Below, piece by piece: positions 40,079-48,454 of a stretch of DNA of 64,000 nt. The notes below the pieces were generated by a model. It was given only the letters and a program-made list of their open reading frames with translations, had not been told where the DNA came from and did no database searches. The position numbers and the translations under genes are program-made. This DNA comes from Halopenitus sp041821145 (GTDB lineage Archaea > Halobacteriota > Halobacteria > Halobacteriales > Haloferacaceae): the NCBI RefSeq assembly GCF_041821145.1, contig NZ_JBGUBC010000015.1, forward strand, positions 1-64,000, in the 5' to 3' direction. Within the stretch, counting starts at the first letter, position 1. Each line of letters starts with the position of its first letter.

Positions 40079-41445
40079 CTGACGACGCTCGCAGCGACGG
40101 TGGACGGGACGGCCCAGGATCGACACACACGGAACCGTCGGGCGTGATCGATGCCGTTCGACGCGCAGTGATTCGAACCATGGGCGGAAACGACCTCCTC
40201 GTCATCCTCGGGACGCTTGCGGCTATCTACTTGCTTTTCACCTTGTTCGTGTTGATCGCGAACGACTTCGCGCTTACCACTAACACGGTGAACGCGATCG
40301 TGAGCACCCTCCGGCTGCTCACGTTCTTTGCCGCCTCATATGCCGTGTTGGCGCTGGCGTTGAACCTCCATTGGGGATACACCGGACTGTTCAACATCGG
40401 CGTTGCCGGGTTCATGGCCATCGGAGTGTACACGATGGGACTGCTGTCGACGCCGCCGGATGCGACCTCCGGGATGGGCCTTGGCCTCCCGCTTCCGATC
40501 GGCGTCCTCGGCGGCATGATCGCCGCGGCTCTCGTCGGACTCCTCGCGGCGCTCCCGGCGTTGCGGCTTCGAGCGGATTACCTCGCCATCGTGACGCTCG
40601 GTCTCTCGGAGATAATCCGTCTGACGATGAACTCGGGAGGGCTCTCCCGGTGGACGGTGGCGACGTTCGGGTTCGGTACCGGCGGCGGATCGGGGTTGGA
40701 TCTCCCGGCTCGGCCGACGGACGGCATCTTTGAGACCGGGGGCGGCGAGTCCTTGCTTGCGACGCTCACCGGTGCGGGGATTCGACGGTCGATCGTCGTC
40801 GACTGGACGTACACGCTCGTTGTGGTGGCGTTCGTCGTCGCCGTCTACTGGCTTTTGACGCGCATCGGCTACTCTCCGTTCGGTCGCGTCCTGAAGGCGA
40901 TCAGGGAGGACGAGCTCGTCGCCCAGTCGCTGGGCAAGGACACACGCCTGTTCAAGATCAAGGTGTTCATGCTCGGCTGCGCGCTGATGGGACTCGGCGG
41001 AATCCTCTGGCAGGGGTCGTACGGCTACGTCAACCCCAACTCGTTCCGGCCGATCGTCACCTTCTACGTGTTCGTGGCGGTCATTATCGGCGGATCCGGA
41101 TCGAATACGGGAAGCATCGTCGGTTCGATCCTGTTCGTCGGACTGCTCTTTGAGGGGCCCCGACAGCTTGGCCGAATCGTGCAAAACGCCCTCGATCTCG
41201 GCGGTGAACCGTCGACGTTCGCCGGTGCAGTCGGCCCGCTTTCGGCGCTGGATCCGACCCCGTTTCTTGCGTATTCGCTCGGAAACATCAGCGCGTTGCA
41301 GTTCGTGCTGCTCGGCGTCGTGTTGATCGTGATAATGCAACGGCGACCCGAAGGCGTGTTGGGCCATCGGACCGAGACCGCCGCCGCGATCGATCTGACC
41401 GAGACCCATCCGACGGCCGACGAGGGAGGTGAGACGAATGAGTGA
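40075..41445 (+). CDS. livM: branched-chain amino-acid type ABC transporter permease (LivM)
   Basis: The 456-residue second permease has the LivM blocks YAVLALALNLHWGYTGLFNI-GVAGFMAIGVYTMG, RLRADYLAIVTLGLSEIIRL, GRVLKAIREDELVAQSLGKD (the EAA-like coupling loop) and GGSGSNTGSIVGSILFVGL. It has a polar 25-residue N-terminal tail, an extra loop of about 100 residues (GFGTGGGSGLDLPARPTDGI), and a hydrophilic C terminus. It overlaps livH by 4 and livG by 8 bases. Confidence 0.92.
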   Translation: MTDDARSDGGRDGPGSTHTEPSGVIDAVRRAVIRTMGGNDLLVILGTLAAIYLLFTLFVLIANDFALTTNTVNAIVSTLRLLTFFAASYAVLALALNLHWGYTGLFNIGVAGFMAIGVYTMGLLSTPPDATSGMGLGLPLPIGVLGGMIAAALVGLLAALPALRLRADYLAIVTLGLSEIIRLTMNSGGLSRWTVATFGFGTGGGSGLDLPARPTDGIFETGGGESLLATLTGAGIRRSIVVDWTYTLVVVAFVVAVYWLLTRIGYSPFGRVLKAIREDELVAQSLGKDTRLFKIKVFMLGCALMGLGGILWQGSYGYVNPNSFRPIVTFYVFVAVIIGGSGSNTGSIVGSILFVGLLFEGPRQLGRIVQNALDLGGEPSTFAGAVGPLSALDPTPFLAYSLGNISALQFVLLGVVLIVIMQRRPEGVLGHRTETAAAIDLTETHPTADEGGETNE

Positions 41446-42352
41446 GACGAACGACCACGACCGCCCATCGGACGCGATCGAGAACATCGAGGTGGACCGT
41501 GCGGACGCAGCGGGGGATATCGACGTCGAACCCGAGACGCAGGACTCGCCGATCGAACGGCAGGCGGCGCAGATACCACCGGAGGTGCCGCTTCGGGTTC
41601 AAAACCTTCGAAAGACGTTCGGTGGGATCGTCGCCGTCGACGACATGAGCTTCACCGTGGAGGCGGGAACGATCACGGGGCTCATCGGGCCGAACGGCGC
41701 CGGCAAATCGACGACCTTCGACTGCATCGCGGGCGCCCACGAGCCGGACGGCGGGACCGTCCAGTTCCGCGGAACCGACATAACGGGCTGGCGACCCGAC
41801 CGGATCGCGACCAGTGGACTCGTTCGGACGTTCCAGATCGCTCGGGAACTCCCCGAGATGACCGTCCGCGAGAATCTGATGTTGGCCCCACAAGAACAAC
41901 TCGGCGAGTCGCTCTGGCGGTCGGTCACGCCCGGCGCTCGAAAGGCGGTGATCGAACAGGAGAAGGAACTTCGCGATCGCGTTCAGGAAACCCTCGAGTT
42001 CTTCGAGATCGAACATCTCGCCGACCACGAGGCGGGCACGCTCTCGGGAGGCCAACGGAAACTCCTGGAGATGGCTCGGGCGATGATGACCGATCCCGAG
42101 ATGCTCCTGCTCGATGAACCGCTTGCGGGCGTTAACCCGACCCTTGAGGAGAAACTGCTCGATCGGATCCACGACCTTCGCGACAGGGGATACACCTTCC
42201 TGCTCGTCGAACACGACATGGACGTCATCATGGAGAACTGTGAACACGTGATCGTGATGCATCAGGGATCGTTGCTCGCCGAGGGACCGCCGGAGGCGAT
42301 CCGGGAGGACGAACGGGTGCTAGATGCCTACCTCGGGGGTGACCTCGAATGA
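41438..42352 (+). CDS. livG: branched-chain amino-acid type ABC transporter ATPase (LivG)
   Basis: This ATPase powers uptake with LivF. The 304-residue protein has an acidic 50-residue N-terminal extension. The core follows: RVQNLRKTFGGIVAVDDMSF, Walker A GPNGAGKST, signature LSGGQRKLLEMARAMM, Walker B MLLLDEPLAGVNP and the H-loop in FLLVEHDMDVIMENCEHVIV. The first in-frame ATG inside the livM tail (41438) is chosen. Confidence 0.93.
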   Translation: MSETNDHDRPSDAIENIEVDRADAAGDIDVEPETQDSPIERQAAQIPPEVPLRVQNLRKTFGGIVAVDDMSFTVEAGTITGLIGPNGAGKSTTFDCIAGAHEPDGGTVQFRGTDITGWRPDRIATSGLVRTFQIARELPEMTVRENLMLAPQEQLGESLWRSVTPGARKAVIEQEKELRDRVQETLEFFEIEHLADHEAGTLSGGQRKLLEMARAMMTDPEMLLLDEPLAGVNPTLEEKLLDRIHDLRDRGYTFLLVEHDMDVIMENCEHVIVMHQGSLLAEGPPEAIREDERVLDAYLGGDLE

Positions 42353-43113
42353 CCACACCCGATCCCGGGACGAGCGCGCGTCGCGATCCGGCGGCGACGG
42401 CCCCCGAAGACGCGATCCTCCAGGTCCGAGACCTCGATGCGGGCTATGGCGATCTGCAGATACTCTCCGGTGTCGATCTCGACGTCGGGACCGAAGAGTA
42501 CGTTACGATCGTCGGGCCAAACGGGGCGGGCAAATCCACCCTGATGAAGTCGGTGTTCGGATTGACTACCTACATGGGGGGAACGATAACCTTCCGAGGG
42601 AAGCCGATCCACGAGTTGGCACCCGAGCGGATCGTCCATGAGGGGATAAGCTACGTTCCCCAAAGCGACAACGTCTTCGGCGAGTTGACCGTCCGGGAGA
42701 ACTTGGAAATGGGAGCCTACGTTCTTGATGAGGTCCCTGAATCGCGTATCGAGGCGATTTATGACCGGTTTCCCGTGCTTCGGGATCGAAGCGACCAGAA
42801 GGCCGGAACCATGTCGGGCGGGCAACGGCAGATGGTTGCAATGGGACGTGCGTTGATGCTTGATCCTGAATTGCTGTTGCTCGATGAGCCCTCGGCGGGA
42901 CTCGCGCCGGATCTCGTGGCGGACATGTTCGATCGAATCGACCGCATCAACGACGACGGAACCGCGGTGTTGATGGTCGAACAGAACGCCAAGCAGGCGC
43001 TTCGTCGATGCGATCGGGGATACGTCCTCACGCAGGGGGAAAACGGATACGTGGATACCGGTGATCGACTGTTGGCAGACGAGGAGGTTCGCAGAGAGTT
43101 CCTCGGGGGATGA
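42349..43113 (+). CDS. livF: branched-chain amino-acid type ABC transporter ATPase (LivF)
   Basis: The 254-residue ATPase has LQVRDLDAGYGDLQILSGVD, Walker A GPNGAGKSTLMKSVFG, signature MSGGQRQMVAMGRALM, Walker B LLLLDEPSAGLAPDL, and VLMVEQNAKQALRRCDRGYV, the LivF family ending. It overlaps livG by 4 bases and ends the operon, meeting the substrate-binding protein gene head-on one base later. Confidence 0.94.
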   Translation: MTTPDPGTSARRDPAATAPEDAILQVRDLDAGYGDLQILSGVDLDVGTEEYVTIVGPNGAGKSTLMKSVFGLTTYMGGTITFRGKPIHELAPERIVHEGISYVPQSDNVFGELTVRENLEMGAYVLDEVPESRIEAIYDRFPVLRDRSDQKAGTMSGGQRQMVAMGRALMLDPELLLLDEPSAGLAPDLVADMFDRIDRINDDGTAVLMVEQNAKQALRRCDRGYVLTQGENGYVDTGDRLLADEEVRREFLGG

Positions 43114-43114
43114 T

Positions 43115-44353
43115 TTATTCGACGTCGATCGTATCCACGTTCTCGATCTCGCCGTCCTGATACCGGAAGACGGTGTACGAGACTGCCTTCATGTCGCCGT
43201 TCTCATCGAAGTTGACCGGCGAGGAGGCTCCCTGGTAGTTGATCGCCTCTCCGTTGGCAGCCATCTCGACGCCCTCCACGAGGTTGTCGGGAGTGATCTC
43301 AGTTCCGTCAGGATTGGCGACGTCGCGGAGATGATCGCGGACGTCGACTCCGGAGGGGTCCCCTTCGCCGGAAGCGACGCTCGCGAGGACGATCACTGCC
43401 GCGGCGTCGTAGGCGTGAGCGTTGAACACGCCCGGTTCGGTGTCATACTGGTCCTGATAGAGTTCGCTGAAGCGGTCGGAACCGGGGCCGCTCGCACTCG
43501 GCGCGGTTCCCCAGACGTTGTTCATCGGGTTGCCGACCTCCTCGGGAAGCGTGGAGTCGTTTAGGCCGTCGGGGACGAGGATCGGGATGTCGTACTCGCT
43601 TGCGTATTCGTTGTAGAAGTCACGAAAGAGGGTGATCCCCGACTGCGGGAACCCGACCACCATCAGTACGTCGGGGGAATCGGTCAACGCCTCGCTGAGT
43701 TGGGAGGAGTAGGACGCCTGTTCGGCCTCGAACGAGACGCGATTGATGGCTTCGCCGCCGAGTTCCTCGAAGGCCGTGACGAACGCATCCTCAAGTGCCT
43801 GTCCGTAGTTGTCGTTGAGATACAACGTTCCCACGGTGGCGGCTTCAAAACGGTCGACAGCGATGTCCGCCATCACCGGACCTTGTAATGCGTCGGAGGG
43901 TGCAGTCCGGAAGATGAAGTCGTCGTCCTCAAGATCGGTAACGGCGGGCGCCGTCGACGACGGCGAGATCCCGACCACCTCGTTGGGGATGAACACCTGA
44001 CGAGTCACCTGGAGGTTGACGTTCGAGGCCGCCGGTCCGACCACCGCGGGCATCCCGGCGTTGACCAGGTTGTTCGCCTCCGAGATCCCGGCTTGCGGAC
44101 TCGTTTGGGTGTCACCGGTTTGGGTCTCGATCGTGTACTCCGTCTCGCCCTCGAGTTGGTGAGCCGGCAACAACGCACCGTCACGGATCCCAGGGCCCAG
44201 CGGACCGAGGTCTCCCGTCTCCGGCATCAAAACGCCGTATTGAACCGTTCCGGCGCCTGAATCGTCGCCGACTCCCGCACAACCCGCGATCGAGACCAGG
44301 GTGAGACCGGCGGTTCCCTTCAGGACGTCGCGCCGCTGGATGTCGCGTGTCAT
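43115..44353 (-). CDS. livK: branched-chain amino-acid type substrate-binding lipoprotein (LivK-like)
   Basis: This extracellular receptor feeds the adjacent LivHMGF importer. The 412-residue protein starts MTRDIQRRDVLKGTAGLTLV. A twin-arginine motif (RR) and a lipobox (SIAGCAG) mark a Tat-exported lipoprotein, normal for haloarchaea. The periplasmic-binding type I fold shows VQYGVLMPETGDLGPLGPGI, GMPAVVGPAASNVNLQVTRQ, and VGTLYLNDNYGQALEDAFVT. A TTG 12 bases upstream is possible, but the ATG fits the TATA box. It is convergent with livF rather than in the operon. Confidence 0.92.
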   Translation of the reverse strand: MTRDIQRRDVLKGTAGLTLVSIAGCAGVGDDSGAGTVQYGVLMPETGDLGPLGPGIRDGALLPAHQLEGETEYTIETQTGDTQTSPQAGISEANNLVNAGMPAVVGPAASNVNLQVTRQVFIPNEVVGISPSSTAPAVTDLEDDDFIFRTAPSDALQGPVMADIAVDRFEAATVGTLYLNDNYGQALEDAFVTAFEELGGEAINRVSFEAEQASYSSQLSEALTDSPDVLMVVGFPQSGITLFRDFYNEYASEYDIPILVPDGLNDSTLPEEVGNPMNNVWGTAPSASGPGSDRFSELYQDQYDTEPGVFNAHAYDAAAVIVLASVASGEGDPSGVDVRDHLRDVANPDGTEITPDNLVEGVEMAANGEAINYQGASSPVNFDENGDMKAVSYTVFRYQDGEIENVDTIDVE

Positions 44354-44378
44354 GTTAGTTTTCAAAACGGCACAGGGG

Positions 44379-44386
44379 ATTATAAG
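44379..44386 (-). promoter_or_regulatory. TATA box of the substrate-binding protein gene
   Basis: CTTATAAT on the minus strand is centred about 29 bases before the ATG at 44353. It supports that start over the upstream TTG. Confidence 0.6.
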
Positions 44387-44454
44387 TTTGCCGTGGATTC
44401 ACGTGACCGTTCTGGACAGCTATCCATCGATATCGCGTTCGGGTGCCGCGTCGA

Positions 44455-45072
44455 TCAGAACTCCTGACAGTCGGGACAGACGAGCCGACCGTTCGAGTTC
44501 GAGAGGGCCGCGGTGAGGGTCCCACAGACTTCACAGATGCTCTGGGTTGCCTCCGTCGCGACGTCGATCTCCTCCTCGCGGTCCGGAGGGATCTCGACCT
44601 CCTGTGTTCGATCCTCGGACCGATCCATCTCGCGTGCCGAGCCGGTCTCGGGTTCCGGATCGCTGCGTGTCCCCGCCGGATGCGTTGTGAGTACGTCCCG
44701 TTCGGTGAGTATTCCGACGGCCTCCCCGTCGGCAGTGACGATAAGCCGACTTGAGCCGCCGGTGATCAATCGGTCCTCGGCGAGCGAGACCCGATCGGTG
44801 GCGGCGATCGTCGGGGCAGGACCGTTCATTACCTCGCCGACGGTCGGTTCTCCATCGCTATCGAGTCCGTTCCCCATCGATTCCACCTCCAACATCGCCT
44901 CAAGCGCGTCACGCGCGGATAGATAGCCGACGGGATCACCACCACGAACGACGACGAGGCAGTCCGCCGTCTCCCGGACCAACAGTTCCGCGGCGTCGAC
45001 GAGCGGATCGGATTCGCTGACTCCGAGGAACTCCCGGTTCATGATCTCCTGTACCGTGATATCGTCCCGCAT
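44455..45072 (-). CDS. CBS-domain pair with C-terminal zinc ribbon
   Basis: The 205-residue protein has two CBS motifs (VQEIMNREFLGVSESDPLVD-AAELL with GYLSARDAL, then TVGEVMNGPAPTIAATDRVS with GILTERDVL). They form a Bateman module that usually binds adenine nucleotides. An acidic linker and a C-terminal zinc ribbon (ICEVCGTLTAAL, GRLVCPDCQEF) follow. The fusion suggests a nucleotide-sensing regulator of a nucleic-acid or protein partner. The target is unknown; it stands alone between the ABC binding protein and the next gene. Confidence 0.85.
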   Translation of the reverse strand: MRDDITVQEIMNREFLGVSESDPLVDAAELLVRETADCLVVVRGGDPVGYLSARDALEAMLEVESMGNGLDSDGEPTVGEVMNGPAPTIAATDRVSLAEDRLITGGSSRLIVTADGEAVGILTERDVLTTHPAGTRSDPEPETGSAREMDRSEDRTQEVEIPPDREEEIDVATEATQSICEVCGTLTAALSNSNGRLVCPDCQEF

Positions 45073-45212
45073 ACTCGCAAATAGTGCGGGGAGGTGTAAA
45101 ACCTGCCTGCAATACAGTTAACACGGGCCATACCGTACAAACAAAATTCGGACGGTAATCGACCCTATCTGCATCCGTTCGTCGATCGCGAAGACGTCCG
45201 ATCCGGAACCGA

Positions 45213-45530
45213 TCAGGCTTCCGAACCGACGAAGGCCTCCGCACCCTCATAGAACCAGTGGCCGGCCTCACGCATTGCGCGGCCGAGTTCCTGATGGAAC
45301 TCGATGAAGTCCTCGAACTCCTCGATTTCGACGTTTTCGAAGATCTCCGCCACGGAGACGACGGTCTCGTAGTCGATCCGAACGGGGTGATCGCCGTACT
45401 GCTCGACGTACTCCGTCGCCGAAAGCGGGAAGTCCTCCTCCTCGTCGATCTTCTTTGCGAGGATCGCGTGGCCGTACTTTCGGCCGCCCTCGCTCCCCTT
45501 CTCTCCGTCGGGGTCGTGTGGCCAGTCCAT
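45213..45530 (-). CDS. DUF5785 family haloarchaeal protein
   Basis: The 105-residue acidic protein starts MDWPHDPDGEKGSEGGRKYG. It contains ILAKKIDEEEDFPLSATEYV, DHPVRIDYETVVSVAEIFEN and a helical end (EFHQELGRAMREAGHWFYEG). The pattern matches a conserved haloarchaeal family (DUF5785, from memory) without known function. An alternative ATG at 45557 would add nine residues. Confidence 0.75.
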   Translation of the reverse strand: MDWPHDPDGEKGSEGGRKYGHAILAKKIDEEEDFPLSATEYVEQYGDHPVRIDYETVVSVAEIFENVEIEEFEDFIEFHQELGRAMREAGHWFYEGAEAFVGSEA

Positions 45531-45613
45531 ATCCCCGATTTCACGATCGGATGGCATAGTCGTTACGTTCGCTCCGCACCTCGGAGCGCGGCGCGCGACA
45601 CTGGATCGAGCGA

Positions 45614-45859
45614 TCAGCGATCGATCCCGCCGCGGGATTTGGTCTCGACGATATGCTCGACGTTTCGACATATCTTCTCCGGCGAGGTGTCCGCGTCGGG
45701 ATCGTAGAGATCCGACACCCGATAGAGGAACGCGGCGACCTGTTGGCTCTCGGAACTGTCCGCGCGAACCTCCTCGGCTATCTTCCGGAGAACTCGCCGT
45801 TTCTCGGTGTCATCAGCGACCCGCGCGTTCGGATCGCGGTCGCGATCGGCGGCAGTCAC
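45614..45859 (-). CDS. small conserved protein coupled to Mrp
   Basis: The 81-residue charged helical protein (TEKRRVLRKIAEEVRADSSE, QVAAFLYRVSDLYDPDADTS, EKICRNVEHIVETKSRGG) starts at a GTG overlapping the Mrp stop (GTGA). It has one cysteine and no recognised domain. The coupling suggests a partner in iron-sulfur cluster delivery, but that is inference from position only. Confidence 0.65.
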   Translation of the reverse strand: MTAADRDRDPNARVADDTEKRRVLRKIAEEVRADSSESQQVAAFLYRVSDLYDPDADTSPEKICRNVEHIVETKSRGGIDR

Positions 45860-46899
45860 GATCCGTCGATCACCTCGCGCCGGCGCACGATGCCGGCGTT
45901 GTTCGCGACGGTTTCGGCGATCTCCATGAACGCCGCGGCGGTTTCTCCCTCCGAGAGCACGATCGGCTCACCACCGTCTCCGCCGGCTCGGACGTCGGGA
46001 TCGAGCGGGACGCCGCCGAGGAACGGCAGATCGTGATCGGCAGCCAGGTCGCGTCCGCCGCCGGACCCGAAGACGTCGTGGACGCTTCCACAGTCGGGAC
46101 ATTTGAAGCCGGCCATGTTCTCGGCGATTCCGAGCACGTTCGTTTCGTGCTCGCCGAACATTCGCAATCCCTTGGTCGCGTCGTCGATCGCCACTTCCTC
46201 CGGTGTCGTCACGATAACGGCCCCGGTAAGGGGGAGCGTCTGGAGGATCGTCAACTGCGTGTCGCCGGTTCCCGGCGGGAGATCGATCACGAGATAGTCC
46301 AACTCGCCCCAGTCGACATCCTCGACGAGTTGGGTCAGGATCTTGTGTACCATCGGACCGCGCCAGATGACCGGATCGTCCTCGCCCGTGAGAAAGTCCA
46401 TGCTCATCAGGCGCATCCCGTGTCGCTCCGGCGGCACGATGGTCTCGCCGTCCGTTCGCGGCTGCGTGTCGGCGCCGACCATCCGCGGAACGTTTGGCCC
46501 GTAGATGTCGGCATCGAATAGCCCGACGCGGGCACCCAACTCGGAGAGTCCGGCGGCGATGTTGACCGACATCGTCGATTTCCCGACCCCCCCTTTTCCG
46601 GAGGCAACCGCGATGACGTTTTTGATCCCCGGAAGCACCTGCTCGTCGTGGGGCGCGTCCGTGGGGATCCGAGCCGACAGCTCCGGTTCGAACCCCTCGG
46701 CTGCCAGCGTCGATCGAACCTCCCCGGCGATGGCCGTCTCGGTCGGTGAGTACGGCGCGCCGAGCGCGAGCGAGACGTGAACCACCTCGTCCTCGTCGTC
46801 GACGTCCAGATCGTTTATCAGGCCGAGCGAGACGATATCGTCGCCCAGATCGGGATCCTCGATCGAAGAGAGGAGATCGCGTATCTCGGATTCGTCCAT
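45856..46899 (-). CDS. apbC: Mrp/NBP35 family iron-sulfur carrier ATPase
   Basis: Mrp proteins bind and transfer iron-sulfur clusters. The 347-residue protein has an N-terminal MIP18 (DUF59) domain at about 1-85 (IRDLLSSIEDPDLGDDIVSL-GLI). The ATPase domain has deviant Walker A VASGKGGVGKSTMSVN, LFDADIYGPNVPRM, DYLVIDLPPGTGDTQLTILQ, and the cluster-binding CxxC in FKCPDCGSVHDVFG. It is the first gene of a pair with the small coupled protein, and divergent from the phosphomutase. Confidence 0.94.
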   Translation of the reverse strand: MDESEIRDLLSSIEDPDLGDDIVSLGLINDLDVDDEDEVVHVSLALGAPYSPTETAIAGEVRSTLAAEGFEPELSARIPTDAPHDEQVLPGIKNVIAVASGKGGVGKSTMSVNIAAGLSELGARVGLFDADIYGPNVPRMVGADTQPRTDGETIVPPERHGMRLMSMDFLTGEDDPVIWRGPMVHKILTQLVEDVDWGELDYLVIDLPPGTGDTQLTILQTLPLTGAVIVTTPEEVAIDDATKGLRMFGEHETNVLGIAENMAGFKCPDCGSVHDVFGSGGGRDLAADHDLPFLGGVPLDPDVRAGGDGGEPIVLSEGETAAAFMEIAETVANNAGIVRRREVIDGS

Positions 46900-47003
46900 G
46901 TTCGTTTCGAGGGCCGTCCACCGAATAAGCGTGACGTCCGAGGGGACGCGTTCGCGATCGCGGACCCGATCGCTTTTTCAGCCGTCCGCGTCCACCCGGA
47001 GGT

Positions 47004-48368
47004 ATGTTCGGAACGAGCGGCGTTCGTGGGCCGATCGGCGGGACGGTGACGGCAGAACTCGCCTTGTCGATCGGCCGGGCGATTGCCGTCGAGGCGGAGA
47101 CGGTCGTGATCGGTCGAGACGTTCGTGACTCCGGCCGAGCGCTCCTCGACGCGCTCGCGGCGGGACTGGCCGAATCCGGCGTCGACATCCTTGAGACCGG
47201 CGTTGCGACGACGCCGACGATCGCCCGCGCGGTCGCGGAAAGCGAGGCCGACGCCGGGATCGTCGTCACCGCCTCCCACAATCCCCCGGAGGACAACGGG
47301 ATCAAACTGTGGACCGCCTCAGGGATGGCCTTCGGCTCCGATGACGGACGCCGGATCGAGGATCGGATCGAGCGGTCGGGCTACGACCTCGCGGAGTGGG
47401 ACGACCACGGACGGCGCCGCGAATATGCTACCGTCACGGGCACCACCGCGACGGCCGCTCATCGCCGGGCGATCGTCGAAGCGGGCGAGCGGACACTCAC
47501 GTCGCTTGGAACCACGTTCGAGGGAACGACCGTGGTCGTCGATCTCGGAAACGGCACGGGCCGCGTGACGGCGGACGCGCTCTCCGATCTCGGCGCCGAC
47601 GTCGAGACGCTCAACGGACAGCGGGACGGGCGGTTCCCCAGTCGTCCAAGCGAGCCGACCGCCGAGACCTGCGGATCACTTTCGGCACACGTGACCGCGA
47701 TCGGAGCTGATCTCGGGATCGCCCACGACGGCGACGCAGACCGGATGATGGCGGTGGCTGAGGACGGCCAGTTCGTGGGCGGCGATTCGTTGTTGGCGAT
47801 CTTCGGCCACGAGGCCGTTAATGCAGAATCGGGAGGTGATCGGGTCGCGGCACCGGTCAACACCAGCCTCGCGGTCGATGACGCGCTCGATTCGGTCGGC
47901 GGCGAAGTCGTACGGACGCGCGTCGGCGACGTCGCAGTGGCACGGGAGACACGCGAGGATCGCGTCGTCCTCGGCGGGGAGCCCTCCGGCGCGTGGATCT
48001 TCCCCGGCGAGACGCCGTGTCCGGACGGGCCGCTTGCCGCCGTTCGACTCACAGCGCTTTCGACCGCGAAATCGATCGGAGAGCGACTCGCCGAGACACC
48101 GACGTACCCCATCCGACGGGGAAACATCGAGGTGGACGATCGGTCCGCCGTGATGAACGCCGTCGAGGAGATGGTTACGGAGGAGTATGCCGACGTCGAG
48201 ACGCTCGATGGAGTTCGCGTGGAGACGCCGGAGGGATGGTTCCTGATTCGTGCGTCCGGGACCCAGCCGCTCGTGCGGATGACGGCCGAGGCACGCGACT
48301 CGGAGACGAGCCAAGAACTTCTCGAGGAGGCTCGTTCGATCCTCGAAAACGCGATCGAGACCGTCTGA
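47004..48368 (+). CDS. glmM: phosphohexomutase (phosphoglucosamine/phosphomannomutase family)
   Basis: This enzyme interconverts hexose 1- and 6-phosphates. The 454-residue protein starts MFGTSGVRGPIGGTVTAELA. It has the phosphoserine loop VVTASHNPPEDNGIKLW, the metal loop LGIAHDGDADRMMAV, the sugar loop LGGEPSGAWIF and the phosphate-binding RASGTQPLVRM. It resembles GlmM/archaeal PGM; glucosamine, glucose and mannose are all possible substrates. It converges on isopentenyl phosphate kinase. Confidence 0.9.
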   Translation: MFGTSGVRGPIGGTVTAELALSIGRAIAVEAETVVIGRDVRDSGRALLDALAAGLAESGVDILETGVATTPTIARAVAESEADAGIVVTASHNPPEDNGIKLWTASGMAFGSDDGRRIEDRIERSGYDLAEWDDHGRRREYATVTGTTATAAHRRAIVEAGERTLTSLGTTFEGTTVVVDLGNGTGRVTADALSDLGADVETLNGQRDGRFPSRPSEPTAETCGSLSAHVTAIGADLGIAHDGDADRMMAVAEDGQFVGGDSLLAIFGHEAVNAESGGDRVAAPVNTSLAVDDALDSVGGEVVRTRVGDVAVARETREDRVVLGGEPSGAWIFPGETPCPDGPLAAVRLTALSTAKSIGERLAETPTYPIRRGNIEVDDRSAVMNAVEEMVTEEYADVETLDGVRVETPEGWFLIRASGTQPLVRMTAEARDSETSQELLEEARSILENAIETV

Positions 48369-48389
48369 ATCGGAGCGCTCCGGTCAGGT

Positions 48390-48451
48390 CCAGCCCGGTC
48401 CGTTTTGGTCCGTTCCGCTCCGTTCCAGTTCGTTCCGGTCCGTTTTGGTCG
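48390..48451. repeat. direct-repeat cluster between convergent genes
   Basis: CGGTCCGTTTTGGTC occurs at 48390-48404 and again at 48437-48451. Between them lie several degenerate CGTTCCG units. The T-rich cores could act as terminators for the two converging genes, or the repeats could mark a past rearrangement junction. Confidence 0.6.
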
Positions 48452-48454
48452 GCA

